A stretch of DNA of 64,000 nucleotides from Candidatus Manganitrophus morganii (GCA_021651055.1 JAJHOH010000001.1:1178001-1242000), one strand, 5' to 3'. Positions 52,891 through 62,427 are shown, counted from the first letter of the stretch. Program-made: numbers and translations. Notes: a model not told the origin generated them from the sequence alone.

Positions 52891-53337
52891 CTAGGCCGCA
52901 GCCTTCAGCTCCGATGTGCAGTGGGGACACCGGGTTGCCTTGAGCGGAATATCCGACAGGCAGTAGAGGCAGCTTTTGGTCGTCGGCACGGCCGGAGGCG
53001 CTTCAGACCGTCGCTTCATTGCATTGATCTGTCGAATCAGGAAAAAGATCGCGAAGGCGACGATGACAAAATCGATTACCTGATTGATAAAAACACCATA
53101 GTTGATCGTCGGCGCGCCGGCCGTTTTTGCTTCCGCCAGGGAAGCCAGCGGCTTCCCGGAGAGATTAATGAAGAGATTCGAGAAATCGACCTGCCCGAGA
53201 AGCAGGCCGAGAGGCGGCATCATGATATCGGCCACGAACGAATTCACGATTTTCCCAAAGGCCGCCCCGATGATCACCCCGACCGCCATGTCGAGGACAT
53301 TCCCGCGCATGGCGAATTCTTTGAACTCTTTAAACAT
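52891..53337 (-). CDS. mscL: large-conductance mechanosensitive channel with zinc-ribbon tail
   Basis: 148 residues. The MscL core is [45 protein letters not shown] (first helix) and [30 protein letters not shown] (second helix). The cytoplasmic C-terminal helix is replaced by a short linker and a zinc ribbon CLYC...CPHC. It opens under membrane tension to relieve hypo-osmotic shock. AGGAG lies before the ATG. The zinc ribbon form occurs in some lineages; its effect on gating is not known. Confidence 0.94.
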   Translation of the reverse strand: MFKEFKEFAMRGNVLDMAVGVIIGAAFGKIVNSFVADIMMPPLGLLLGQVDFSNLFINLSGKPLASLAEAKTAGAPTINYGVFINQVIDFVIVAFAIFFLIRQINAMKRRSEAPPAVPTTKSCLYCLSDIPLKATRCPHCTSELKAAA

Positions 53338-53506
53338 GTTCAGTTCTCCTTATTCTGAAGAGATGGACGCGGCCCGACGCTTACTGGAATCGGAATCATA
53401 TCCTCAGGGTTTATCCCATGTCAATATACAAATGATTGGGTGATATTGGACGGATGACGAAAAGAATTCGATGAAGGGTGGGCGGTCTGAGAACCGCCCT
53501 TACCGT

Positions 53507-54646
53507 TCATGCGGCGGCGTATTGCGCCCTCAAGGTTAAAAGCGCCGCGCCCAACCCGAAGAGAATCGCAAGAAGACTGATGAGACCGCCCGGTCCCGGG
53601 ATCAGCGTCAGCAGCATATAAAGGAAGAGACCGATGAGTAATCCCCATCCCGGATGTCCTTGCTTCCCCATCCGCTCCAGAATGGCGGTGCCGGCCCAGA
53701 GAATGATCCCGATCCGCGCCAGGTAGAGGCTGATAAAGTAGAGGGGAAAGAGGATCAGGGCAAGCGGGATTCCGACCACCGTCGCCAGGAGGGCGATGAG
53801 GACGACCGGGGTAACGATCAGCCAGACCAGTCCCCAGCCGAGCGACGCCAACGGTTTCTCCCTCAGCGTGGAGACCACCGCGCGGCTGAACCCGGGAAAG
53901 AGAAAGATCAACAGCAATCCGAGGAGGAGGGTCGATACGAAGCTGATCATTTTGAAGAAAAAAATCAGACCGGCCATCACCCCTATCATCCGGCCGGGAG
54001 AAAAGTCGAACATCTCATGCGGCGTCCGCCGCATCACCGTCCCGCCGATCTCCGCCCCCTCCGCGATCCGCGCCGGCTGAGGACTCCGGTAGGAGATATC
54101 CCCGCCGACCGCTGCCGTCGAGGTAATTTGGAGATTCCCCGCCATCGCCTTTACATTTCCGTGAATCTGATTGGAGATCACGAGATCGCCGGCGGAGATG
54201 ACGTTCCCTTGAACCGCCGAGGGATCGGCCAGAATGATCCGGCCGCCTGCGATCGTGAGGTTTCTTCCGATGTTGCCCGAGAGGGTGATCTCGCCCCCTG
54301 CGATCCGGGCGTCTTGATCGACCTTCCCCTCGATATCGATCTCCCCGCCGGCGGCCAGCAGATCGCCGGAGATCTTCCCTGCGACTCGGACCTTTCCCCC
54401 CGCCGCGTAGACGTCGCCATGAACCGTCCCCAAAATCTCGACCACATCCCCAAAAGCAAAATAATCACCGTTCACCGTTTGATCGGCCCGGAGGGTGACG
54501 ACCCTGTTGGAGCTGTCCGGCGACCCTTCCTCGGCCGCGGCTGAGAGGGGGCGCAAAAAAATTATCCCCAAAATCATCACGACAAAAAACGGCAGAACCC
54601 CCTTCACCCACCTTCGTTGAATCCCCTTTCTGATATTCGCTTTCAT
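53507..54646 (-). CDS. bactofilin-like polymerising membrane protein
   Basis: 379 residues. A signal/anchor segment (VLPFFVVMILGIIFLRPLSAAA), a right-handed beta-helix (residues ~50-200, repeats such as GDVYAAGGKVRVAGKISGDLLAAGGEIDIEGKV), then three to four membrane segments to the end. The repeat pattern matches the bactofilin/polymer-forming family, but bactofilins are cytoplasmic and lack a signal segment, so this is an extracytoplasmic variant of the kind seen in DUF8173 or YvlD-like proteins. GGAGG precedes the ATG at 54646. Confidence 0.75.
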   Translation of the reverse strand: MKANIRKGIQRRWVKGVLPFFVVMILGIIFLRPLSAAAEEGSPDSSNRVVTLRADQTVNGDYFAFGDVVEILGTVHGDVYAAGGKVRVAGKISGDLLAAGGEIDIEGKVDQDARIAGGEITLSGNIGRNLTIAGGRIILADPSAVQGNVISAGDLVISNQIHGNVKAMAGNLQITSTAAVGGDISYRSPQPARIAEGAEIGGTVMRRTPHEMFDFSPGRMIGVMAGLIFFFKMISFVSTLLLGLLLIFLFPGFSRAVVSTLREKPLASLGWGLVWLIVTPVVLIALLATVVGIPLALILFPLYFISLYLARIGIILWAGTAILERMGKQGHPGWGLLIGLFLYMLLTLIPGPGGLISLLAILFGLGAALLTLRAQYAAA

Positions 54647-54813
54647 CGCGCTGCCTCCAAAACCAAAGCCCTCGCCTACCCTCTCCATTTTGATCCCCAT
54701 CGGCACGCGTGGCAATCCCCCGGATGGGGCATTAAAAATGCCGCGGGCGGCACGGCTCCAAGCGACAGGGCGATGTCTGTAAGTTTTTAGGGGGGAGCGG
54801 TTTACGCCCTAGA

Positions 54814-56295
54814 CTAGAAGCTGATGTTGTTGAGGAGGTGAAACTTGTCTTCCGTTTCGCTGAGATAGACCAGGCTGACGCTTTGAAAACCTTGCGGGCT
54901 CTGGAAACCCCCGGTGAGAAAGAATCCGGAGATCAGAGTCAGAGGGGTCGTGGTGCCGGTGCTGTGATTAAACTTTCCGATAAACTTCCCGGTGCCGTCT
55001 CCGAAGAGAACCAGAATTTCACGTAAAGAGGGAAGGGTCACGGCGATGTCCAACATCGGATTTCCCGGTCGGGTGGGGGTTTCATTAATCCTGTCGAGGT
55101 TGAAATCTTCCACGACGATCGCTCCGGGCGGAAAGTCAACGGGGAGATAAACGGCCGGCAAAAACGTCCCATCCCCTGTCCCATTCGAGGTCGAAACTTG
55201 GCTGGAGGCCTGATGCGCCGCCGCCAAATCAATAAGGCTGTCTCCGTTCAAGTCCCCCACCGCAAGCGACGTCGGCGGCGATGAGAATGAGACGGAGACC
55301 GGTTCGGAAAAGGCGCCGGCACCGTCGCCCGGGAAGACGAGGACATCGCCGGCCCCTTCACGGAGGACGGCCAGATCGAGAAGCTCATCCCCATTAAAAT
55401 CGGCCGTGACCATCTGAGTCACTTTTCCGCCGACGGCAATGGAAGGCTGCGGACTAAATTGATTCGTGGACCGGTCCTGTAGAAAAAGGATGATCGACCC
55501 TTCTTCGGTTCCGACGATCAGATCCGAATTTCGGCTTGCGACATCGCCATGGAACTGCCCGGCGGCCAGGGCCGAGGGGGTTACCCCGCCGGGGAGTAAG
55601 TGGGTCGTGACGGTCACCGGGAAAGCGACGTGAGGGCTCCCCGCCTCTCCGGAGATGATCTTGACCGCCCGCTCGTCTCGGCTTCCGATCGCAAGATCGG
55701 CAATAAAGGCCTCCGAATTGACAAAATCGCCGACGGTGACGCCGGATGGGTCGCCCAATGAAATCTCGGCCTGTTTTCGAAAGAGGCCGTTGCCGACCCC
55801 CAGGAAGACCACCGCGAGATTTCCTGAACGACTCACCGAAACCATGTCGAGCAGGCTATCCCCATTGAGGTCAATCGTCTGCCCCGCGCGGACTGTGTAT
55901 CCCCCCATGACCAAGCTGCGGGATCCGACCGGAACCGCCGGATCGCTCGACGACTTCGAGGAAGAGGTCATCGTGATCGCCGCAAAACCGATCGCACTCG
56001 GATCATCCTGGCTGACCGCCTGGATCGTGGCGGTCGGTCTATTCGAATCGAAATTAGGATCCGATCGATAGAGGCCGGTCGCGGGATTGATACTTCCAGG
56101 TCCGTTGATCTGCCAGGTCACCCCTTTGTCAAGGGTCCCGAACACATCGGCCGAAAGTTGCACCTCTCCCCCGGCCGGAAGTTTAAAGAACGTCGGGACC
56201 ACCGCGACACCGACACTGTCATCCGCCTCCTTCCGGCCGCAGCCGAAGAGCGCAGAAAGAATCAATAAAAAGATAAGCTTTTTTGAAAACGGCAT
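54814..56295 (-). CDS. FG-GAP/VCBS-repeat lipoprotein
   Basis: 493 residues. Signal peptide with lipobox LFGC, an Ig-like N-terminal segment (VPTFFKLPAGGEVQLSADV), then integrin-type repeats with calcium-binding Asp motifs: DLNGDSLLDMVSV, DFNGDELLDLAVL, DLNGDSLIDLAAA, DFNLDRINE (about seven blades). Such propellers sit on the cell surface or in the periplasm and bind proteins or sugars. No enzyme signature. A promoter is seen at 56316-56344. Confidence 0.85.
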   Translation of the reverse strand: MPFSKKLIFLLILSALFGCGRKEADDSVGVAVVPTFFKLPAGGEVQLSADVFGTLDKGVTWQINGPGSINPATGLYRSDPNFDSNRPTATIQAVSQDDPSAIGFAAITMTSSSKSSSDPAVPVGSRSLVMGGYTVRAGQTIDLNGDSLLDMVSVSRSGNLAVVFLGVGNGLFRKQAEISLGDPSGVTVGDFVNSEAFIADLAIGSRDERAVKIISGEAGSPHVAFPVTVTTHLLPGGVTPSALAAGQFHGDVASRNSDLIVGTEEGSIILFLQDRSTNQFSPQPSIAVGGKVTQMVTADFNGDELLDLAVLREGAGDVLVFPGDGAGAFSEPVSVSFSSPPTSLAVGDLNGDSLIDLAAAHQASSQVSTSNGTGDGTFLPAVYLPVDFPPGAIVVEDFNLDRINETPTRPGNPMLDIAVTLPSLREILVLFGDGTGKFIGKFNHSTGTTTPLTLISGFFLTGGFQSPQGFQSVSLVYLSETEDKFHLLNNISF

Positions 56296-56315
56296 CCCGG
56301 CACCTCTTTACTGTA

Positions 56316-56344
56316 AGAATACTGCCGAGATCCCATTTTGGCAA
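56316..56344 (-). promoter_or_regulatory. promoter of the FG-GAP lipoprotein
   Basis: Minus strand TTGCCA (56339-56344), 17-nt spacer, TATTCT (56316-56321). It is close to the end of the MATE gene upstream. Confidence 0.45.
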
Positions 56345-56352
56345 ACGGATGA

Positions 56353-57684
56353 TTACGATCTTTCCTGCTCGATGACACGGATGCTCTGCCACTTTTCGGA
56401 GCGATATCGAAGGAGGGTCAACGTCATGCGGACAAACCAATCGACCACCATCACCCCCCAGACGTAAGTGATCCCGAGAGGCTGGACGAAAGAAAAATAA
56501 AAGGCGAGGGGAACCCGGATCAGCCAGGCGCCGACGAAGGTGACCGTCAGGAGAAAGCGGGTGTCCCCCGCCCCCTTGAGGGATCCGGAGAGGACCATCG
56601 TGATCGCCAGCGGAATCTGAATCAGCGCGACGATCTTCAGGAAGAGGGTCCCTAGACGAACGACCTCCGTATCTTCCGTAAACAGCCGAAGTAATAAATA
56701 GGGAAAGAAGAAAAAAACAATTCCCATGGAGGCCATCACCAAGACGGCGAGTCGATTCGCCTCCCAATTCTCAGCCTTCGCCCGCTTGTATTGCGAGGCG
56801 CCGATGCTCTGCCCCACGGAGGTGACGGCGGCAATCGCAAACCCGCTTCCGGCCATGAAGGAGAAGGCCTCGATCGCAAGCCCGACCTGATGCGCGGCAT
56901 AGGTGACCGTCCCATAGACCAGCACGGCCCGTGCGTACGACATTTGGGCCACCTGCTGGACAAGCCGGTCGGCGCAAAAGGGGAGACCGACACGAACGAC
57001 CTGCCGGATCAAATCGAGGCGAAGCGGGGTTCGGTGGAGAAAACCTTTCTGAAAGGCCCTGATCAAAAGGAAGACGGCGCCGAAGATTTCGGAAATGCCG
57101 ACCGCAATCGCAGCCCCCCGAACGCCCATCGCCGGGAATCCGAAATGGCCGTAGATCAACGCGTAAGCGATGCCGAGATGGAGAAGATTCACCCCGATAA
57201 TGGCGACCATCGGAGTTCGCGTATCCCCTCTTCCATGCATGATCGCTGAAAGAAGATCGACTCCGACGCTGACCGGCAAAAAGAGAAAAATATAAAAGAG
57301 GTATGCATCGATCAATTTGATGAGCGCCGGCTCCGCTCCGAGGAGGGCGGCCGCTTCCCGGCGGAAAAAAAGCCCGACCCCGCCGATCAAAAAACTGAGC
57401 GCAAAGCCGACCCATAACGCGCTGAATGCCGCTTCCGAAGCCCGCTGTCCTCTTTGCGCGCCGACCAGTTGAGCCACGACCACCGTGGTTCCGACCGATA
57501 GCCCGGCAATCAAGCTCATCATGAAAACGATGATCAACTGTGAGAGGCCGACGGCTGCAATCGCAGAGGCTCCGAGCCCGCCGACCAAGAAAATATCGGT
57601 GGTCGTGACCGCCCGCTCCAAGAGGCTGCTGGCGACCACAGGCAGGGCCAGCGCCAAAATCTTTCGGCGCACCTCTCTTCTCAT
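56353..57684 (-). CDS. MATE-family multidrug/solute exporter
   Basis: 443 residues, twelve membrane segments in two halves, matching MATE (NorM/DinF) proteins: ILALALPVVASSLLERAVTTTDIFLVGGLGASAIAAVGLS at the start, IMHGRGDTRTPM between the halves and LSGSLKGAGDTRFLL in the second. Exports organic cations with H+ or Na+. The ATG at 57684 is chosen because a longer frame from 57819 would start inside its own promoter (57791-57819); a TTG at 57735 is another option. No SD is clear. Confidence 0.9.
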   Translation of the reverse strand: MRREVRRKILALALPVVASSLLERAVTTTDIFLVGGLGASAIAAVGLSQLIIVFMMSLIAGLSVGTTVVVAQLVGAQRGQRASEAAFSALWVGFALSFLIGGVGLFFRREAAALLGAEPALIKLIDAYLFYIFLFLPVSVGVDLLSAIMHGRGDTRTPMVAIIGVNLLHLGIAYALIYGHFGFPAMGVRGAAIAVGISEIFGAVFLLIRAFQKGFLHRTPLRLDLIRQVVRVGLPFCADRLVQQVAQMSYARAVLVYGTVTYAAHQVGLAIEAFSFMAGSGFAIAAVTSVGQSIGASQYKRAKAENWEANRLAVLVMASMGIVFFFFPYLLLRLFTEDTEVVRLGTLFLKIVALIQIPLAITMVLSGSLKGAGDTRFLLTVTFVGAWLIRVPLAFYFSFVQPLGITYVWGVMVVDWFVRMTLTLLRYRSEKWQSIRVIEQERS

Positions 57685-57790
57685 CGCGGGACAGCCCGGA
57701 GATGCTTTTCTGTGTGCAAACGGCGCGGCCGGCAAGACGAAAACGGAGGAAATGGAAGGAAAACAAATCGATCTTTCATGGATGTGAATG

Positions 57791-57819
57791 ATTATATCCG
57801 CTTTGGTTCGGATCGGCAA
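57791..57819 (-). promoter_or_regulatory. promoter of the MATE gene
   Basis: Minus strand TTGCCG (57814-57819), 17-nt spacer, TATAAT (57791-57796). It leaves a leader of about 100 nt to the ATG at 57684. Confidence 0.5.
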
Positions 57820-57833
57820 CTGATCACATTTTT

Positions 57834-57862
57834 TTAACTTTCAATATAAAACATGATATATT
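57834..57862 (+). promoter_or_regulatory. promoter of the suhB-like gene, predicting a leaderless mRNA
   Basis: TTAACT (57834-57839), 17-nt spacer, TATATT (57857-57862), 6 nt to the ATG at 57869. Confidence 0.5.
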
Positions 57863-57868
57863 GCAGCC

Positions 57869-58654
57869 ATGACGGAAATGAAACGCATTCGCGAAGTCGC
57901 CCTTCGCGCCGCGAAAAAGGCGGGACGGATCCTCAAGAAAGGACTGGAAGGAGAGGTCACGGTCTCCTATAAGGGGGACCTCAATCTGGTGACCAACATC
58001 GATCATCGCTCTGAAGAGGCGATTGTGGCAATGGTCAACAAACAGTTCCCCGACCACCAGGTTCTGGCGGAGGAGGGCCACGATCGAACCGAACCTTCTC
58101 CCTTCCGGTGGATTATCGATCCGTTGGATGGAACGACCAACTACTCTCATCGGTTTCCTTTTTTCTGCGTTTCGATCGCGGTGGAGATGCGGGGGAAGGT
58201 GCAGCTCGGCATGGTGCTCGATCCCCTTCGGAACGAACTCTTCTTCGCCGAAAGGGGGAAAGGGGCCTTCCTCAATGAGAAACCGATCTCCGTCTCCTCG
58301 GCTACCCGCCTGAGTAAGAGTCTTCTTGTCACCGGTTTTGCCTACGATGTTCGAACCGACCCGATCAACAACTTCAATCATTTTATCAATTTCAGCATGA
58401 AGGCCCAGGGGGTCCGCAGAACCGGTTCGGCGGCGCTCGATCTTTGTTATGTCGCCTCCGGCCGGCTCGACGGCTTCTGGGAACTTAAGCTCCAGCCATG
58501 GGATACCGCTGCCGGAAGTTTGATTCTGACCGAAGCCGGCGGGAAATTGAGCGATTTCTCCGGGAAACCCTATTCAATTTACGATTCGGAATTGCTCGCC
58601 ACCAATGGAAAAATTCATAGAGAGATGATCGACGTGCTGCAAAAGGTCCGATGA
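57869..58654 (+). CDS. inositol-monophosphatase-family enzyme
   Basis: 261 residues. Motifs of the lithium-sensitive phosphatase family: EEGHD, WIIDPLDGTTNYSHRFPFFCVSIAV (metal-binding DPLDGT) and WDTAAGSLILTEAGGKLSDFSG, near the usual positions. Close in form to SuhB or a bifunctional fructose-1,6-bisphosphatase/inositol phosphatase. Cytoplasmic, Mg2+ dependent. The substrate is not shown. It has no SD but a promoter placed so that the message starts at or next to the ATG. Confidence 0.92.
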   Translation: MTEMKRIREVALRAAKKAGRILKKGLEGEVTVSYKGDLNLVTNIDHRSEEAIVAMVNKQFPDHQVLAEEGHDRTEPSPFRWIIDPLDGTTNYSHRFPFFCVSIAVEMRGKVQLGMVLDPLRNELFFAERGKGAFLNEKPISVSSATRLSKSLLVTGFAYDVRTDPINNFNHFINFSMKAQGVRRTGSAALDLCYVASGRLDGFWELKLQPWDTAAGSLILTEAGGKLSDFSGKPYSIYDSELLATNGKIHREMIDVLQKVR

Positions 58655-58683
58655 AGACCCCCTGCTGACCGGCAGGCGAAAAT

Positions 58684-58715
58684 GGGGAACCCGCTCCCCT
58701 GGCCCTCTTTTTGAT
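58684..58715 (+). terminator. possible terminator after the suhB-like gene
   Basis: GGGGA/TCCCC stem followed after TGGCCCTC by TTTTT. The T-run is not directly against the stem, so weak. Confidence 0.3.
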
Positions 58716-58917
58716 CTATCTCGTTTTAATTTCAGTCCATGGATAAGCGGGGAAAGCCCTTGCTGCAGCACTCTGAATACCAGGACAGAGTGACATTTTT
58801 TGTCAACTGATGGGTAATTTCGTCCTCTTTTCGGTCTTACTTTTTTCCGGGCATTCTTAAAATTTTTATAAGTCATTGATTTTGAATGGCATAGTTAATC
58901 TATCTTACAATACACTG

Positions 58918-58934
58918 TTGGTATAAAAATTGCT
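58918..58934 (+). promoter_or_regulatory. candidate sigma54 promoter of the reductase-kinase-regulator operon
   Basis: TTGG-TATAAAAATT-GCT with GG (58920-58921) and GC (58932-58933) separated by exactly 10 nt and followed by a T-run, as is usual after the -12 element. The start codon is about 65 nt downstream. Confidence 0.5.
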
Positions 58935-58998
58935 TTTTAGCCATCGACAGCGCTGTTCAGTTTTGTTCAACACATTCGAACTTTTCAGCAGGAGTCAG

Positions 58999-60213
58999 AT
59001 GAGCGATAAAGAATCCAGGAAGAATCCCTCTTTTTTTAAACTCACCGTCAATTCATTGGCGCTCTTTCTGGCCGCCATTCGAGACCTCTTTATTTTGTGG
59101 TTCCCTGGGATCATCGCTCGCCTCGTGATCCGCAAGGGGGATTATGCCTTCCTCATTCATCCAAGAGATCTCACCGATATTTCGAGAAAGTATCCCTTTT
59201 CGTCTTATTTTCCGCCCCACTGGGTCGAACGCGCCACACGGATGTTGTGGCCGATCATCGGCTCCCGCATTACCGGCCTGAAGTCGGCGGACGGGGAGGA
59301 TAAGACCGGATATATCGTCATCTGTCCGCTGACCCCTGAGCAGATGCACTACAATCAGCGCCTTGCTAAAAAAAGGATCCTTCAAACGGCCCGGTTGGCC
59401 GAGAAGCTCGGCTGCGAAGTCATCGGCCTTGGCGCGCTTTCCACCTCCATGAGCATGGGGGGCGAATACCTGACCGACAAAACCAATATCGGCGTCACCA
59501 CAGGACATGCCTATACCACTTCGGTCATCCTCCAGATGCTGGATGAAATCGCCCACGTCTTAAACATGGACTTGGAACAAAAAACCTTGGCGATCGTCGG
59601 CGCGGCCGGCTACATGGGCGTCCCCTGTACGCGGATCCTTTCCGAGAAGAGGAAAATAGGGAAATTACTCCTCGTCGATCGCCCGGCCAAGCGAGTCGCG
59701 TTGGATCTTCTGCAGCAAGAAATAAAATCGGTCACCATCGAAGTGGCCACCACCCTTCATAGTCTTCGCCAGGCGGACATCGTCATTGTCGTCACGAATT
59801 CGGTCGAGGTTCTCATCAAGCCGGAGCACTTGAAGCCCGGCGCCGTCGTACTCGACGACACGCAGCCCCGGAACACCTCCAAGGACCTCGTCTGGACAAG
59901 GCCCGACGTTCTCATCCTGGATGTGGTCGCTCAGGCTCCCGGCGTGGATACCCATTTCTCATTCGGTTTTCCACAGTCCGACGATGTTTTTACCTGCTGC
60001 GGCGAGGTGATGATTTTAGCCGCGCGCAATTGGAAAGGACATTTCGCCGTCGGACAATTCGATGACCAGCTCGTCCATCAAATGACCCGATGGAGTGAAG
60101 AGATGAAATTTAAAATTGCTCCCCTCAGAAGCTTCAATGAATTGGTCTCTCAAGAAAAGTTAGAGTATATCAAGACATTCCACCAGCCGATGGCCGAGCT
60201 CTTTCCCAAGTAG
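58999..60213 (+). CDS. acyl-ACP-reductase-like dehydrogenase (AAR/COG5322 type)
   Basis: 404 residues. Similar in layout to cyanobacterial acyl-ACP reductase: helical N-terminus, ARLAEKLGCEVIGLGALSTSMS...TTGHAYTTSVI (matching ALGGFSS and TTGNTHTAY of AAR), Rossmann loop GAAGYMG (201-207) and a Cys pair (333-334, in VFTCCGEVMIL) at the place of the catalytic Cys of AAR (MFACFAEA). AAR makes fatty aldehyde from acyl-ACP with NADPH. CAGGAG precedes the ATG at 58999. No aldehyde-deformylating oxygenase is in the window. It begins an operon with a sensor kinase (12 nt downstream) and an HD-GYP regulator. A related amino-acid/shikimate-type dehydrogenase role is possible. Confidence 0.65.
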   Translation: MSDKESRKNPSFFKLTVNSLALFLAAIRDLFILWFPGIIARLVIRKGDYAFLIHPRDLTDISRKYPFSSYFPPHWVERATRMLWPIIGSRITGLKSADGEDKTGYIVICPLTPEQMHYNQRLAKKRILQTARLAEKLGCEVIGLGALSTSMSMGGEYLTDKTNIGVTTGHAYTTSVILQMLDEIAHVLNMDLEQKTLAIVGAAGYMGVPCTRILSEKRKIGKLLLVDRPAKRVALDLLQQEIKSVTIEVATTLHSLRQADIVIVVTNSVEVLIKPEHLKPGAVVLDDTQPRNTSKDLVWTRPDVLILDVVAQAPGVDTHFSFGFPQSDDVFTCCGEVMILAARNWKGHFAVGQFDDQLVHQMTRWSEEMKFKIAPLRSFNELVSQEKLEYIKTFHQPMAELFPK

Positions 60214-60225
60214 AGCGGGAACAAG

Positions 60226-62427
60226 ATGGACATCCAAAATAGTCTTAGCCTTTTGGCGGGAATCACCAATCTGGCGCTGGGTTTTGTCGTTTGGTCCCGG
60301 GGCCGTAAGAACACCCTGAACGCGCTGTACAGTCTGGTGGCGCTGAGTGTCGCCTCCTGGTGTTTCTCGGTGATTCCCTTCCGTTCCGCCGTCGATCCAG
60401 TTGAATCGCTTCTCTGGTCTAAGATTTTATATGTCAGCCCGATTTCCATCGTGACCTCCTTCTTGTTCTTCAATTTCACCTTTCTTTCTCAAGAGCGCTC
60501 TTCTCGACTTGCCTATCTGCTCCCCCTTGCACCCGCATTGGGGATTCTGGCGCTCACCCTGCTGCCGGAGATGGTCATCCAGGCCGTGCTCCACACCGCC
60601 TCCGGCGAAAAGCAAATTGTTTTCGGGCCCGCTTATCCGATTTATTTCATCTTTATCATTGCCTATTTCTGCTGGTCCTTCATTATTCTGAGCAAGCAAT
60701 ATTTCAATTCCTCCGGAATCAGCCGGATGCAGATTCGCTACGTCTTCTTCGGCACATTCATCTCGGCCAATCTCGGAATGATCACCAACTTGATCCTCCC
60801 GACCCTCGGCATTTTCTCCCTCAACTGGCTCGGCCAGATCCTCACCATCATTATGAGCAGTTTTATCGCCTATGCCATCGTTCGCTACCGCCTGTTGGAC
60901 ATAAAGATCATCCTCAAACGCACCCTCGTTTATTCCATGCTCTTGATTATCACCTTTTCCGTTTATGTCTTTATGATTCTTTTTTCCCAGAATACCTTGG
61001 GGGATAAATCCGAGCCGACCTTCCGGATGTTCCTCTCCGCCCTTTTGGTGGCCATCGGTTTCGAACCGTTGAAGCGCTTCTTTCAGCGGGCGACCGATCG
61101 GATTTTTTTCAAAGGCGAGTACGACCAAAAACTCCTCCTCTCCCGGCTTTCCACCATGATGCGGAACACGATCAACCTCGAAAAGCTTTGTAAAGATCTC
61201 ACCTACACATTGATGACCAAGCTGACGGCGAAGAAGATGGCGATTCTCTTGGTGGAAGAGGAATCCCCTTTTGTCATTATCGGCGCTCAAGAAGGTTTTG
61301 ACGAAGCCACCCTTGCCCTTTCTTCCAATAATCCTCTGATCGAATATTTCAATATTCAAGGTATTCAGAAAGAACTTCTGGTGTATAATGAGATCGCAAA
61401 ACAGTCTGAAGAAGATCCCAGCGATCGTGATTTGACCGTGCTGATCCGGGAGATGGAGAAACTGGGCGTCACGCTGGTCGGCCCCATCTATATTAAGGGA
61501 CGCCTCATCGGTCTTTTCTTTCTCGACGACAAACGGTCGGAAGATATTTATACGGAAGATGAGTTCTCGATGCTGGAGATCATCTTTTCTCAGGCCGGCA
61601 CCTCCATCGAAAACGCGCGGCTTTATAAACGGGTCCAGGAACAGATGGAAGAGCTGAAAAAGAACCAGAGCGAACAGCTGATGCAGTCGGCCAAGCTTGC
61701 TTCCGTCGGAGAACTGGCGGTCAGCGTCGCCCATGAGATCAACAATCCGCTCACCGGCATTCTCGGCTTTACCAGTCTCCTCCTCTCCGAAATGCCCCCT
61801 GAAGATCCTCGGACGAAAGATCTGAAAGTCATCGAGAGCGAAGCGTTGCGATCCCGGCAGATTGTCCGTAATCTGCTCGATTTCTCCCGCTCTCACGGTT
61901 CCAAAAAAGAGCCGATCGACATCAACGGCCTCATCCGAAATACGCTCACCCTGATTCAGTATCAAGCAAAAACTTCCAACATCAATATCGTCGAGAAGTT
62001 TGCAAAGGATCTCCCCCCCGTCCAGGCCGACGCCGATCAGCTCAAGCAGGTCTTCATCAACCTAATTAAGAATGCGTTTGATGCGATGCCCAAAGGGGGC
62101 ATGCTCACGATCGAGACATCGACCCTCCCGGAGAAACCGCTCATGCTGAACAGGACTTCCCTCCATGAGAGTCCGTCCGAAGAGATGGTCATGATCCAAT
62201 TCAAAGATTCCGGTATGGGAATCCATCCGGATAATATTCAAAACATTTTCGATCCGTTCTTTACCACCAAAGGCCGCCAAATGGGTACCGGACTCGGCCT
62301 CTCCATCAGCTACAACATTATCGAGAAACACGGCGGAAGGCTGGAAGTCGAAAGCGAGCTCGGGAAGGGGAGCAATTTCATGATCAAGCTCCCTGCACTC
62401 TCGCATCAAGGGAGCCGAAATGTCTAA
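60226..62427 (+). CDS. seven-helix membrane sensor histidine kinase with GAF domain
   Basis: 733 residues. Residues ~1-255 hold seven or eight membrane segments (LAGITNLALGFVVWS, LYSLVALSVASWCFSVI and so on), like the N-terminal 7TM region of HisKA_7TM kinases. A GAF domain (~310-465), HisKA with His503 (SVAHEINNPLTGILGF) and HATPase (NLIKNAFDAMPKGG, DSGMGI, MGTGLGLSI) follow. The fold of its membrane part suits a hydrophobic ligand. It lies 12 nt after the reductase gene and overlaps the regulator gene by 8 nt. Confidence 0.9.
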   Translation: MDIQNSLSLLAGITNLALGFVVWSRGRKNTLNALYSLVALSVASWCFSVIPFRSAVDPVESLLWSKILYVSPISIVTSFLFFNFTFLSQERSSRLAYLLPLAPALGILALTLLPEMVIQAVLHTASGEKQIVFGPAYPIYFIFIIAYFCWSFIILSKQYFNSSGISRMQIRYVFFGTFISANLGMITNLILPTLGIFSLNWLGQILTIIMSSFIAYAIVRYRLLDIKIILKRTLVYSMLLIITFSVYVFMILFSQNTLGDKSEPTFRMFLSALLVAIGFEPLKRFFQRATDRIFFKGEYDQKLLLSRLSTMMRNTINLEKLCKDLTYTLMTKLTAKKMAILLVEEESPFVIIGAQEGFDEATLALSSNNPLIEYFNIQGIQKELLVYNEIAKQSEEDPSDRDLTVLIREMEKLGVTLVGPIYIKGRLIGLFFLDDKRSEDIYTEDEFSMLEIIFSQAGTSIENARLYKRVQEQMEELKKNQSEQLMQSAKLASVGELAVSVAHEINNPLTGILGFTSLLLSEMPPEDPRTKDLKVIESEALRSRQIVRNLLDFSRSHGSKKEPIDINGLIRNTLTLIQYQAKTSNINIVEKFAKDLPPVQADADQLKQVFINLIKNAFDAMPKGGMLTIETSTLPEKPLMLNRTSLHESPSEEMVMIQFKDSGMGIHPDNIQNIFDPFFTTKGRQMGTGLGLSISYNIIEKHGGRLEVESELGKGSNFMIKLPALSHQGSRNV

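Larger units (their letters stand above)
58655..58998. other. 340-bp AT-rich intergenic region
   Basis: Holds a possible terminator (58684-58715) and a sigma54-like promoter (58918-58934). The AT content is higher than in the rest of the window. No gene found; the frame open from 58930 has no SD and the true start downstream is at 58999. Confidence 0.5.

Noticed and set aside
57685-57819. N-terminal extension of the MATE protein (start at 57819)
   Set aside because: The TATAAT promoter element lies inside it, so the message cannot include that start.
60427-61965. 512-codon minus-strand frame
   Set aside because: Opposite the kinase gene with its HisKA and HATPase motifs; the translation has low-complexity charged composition and no SD.
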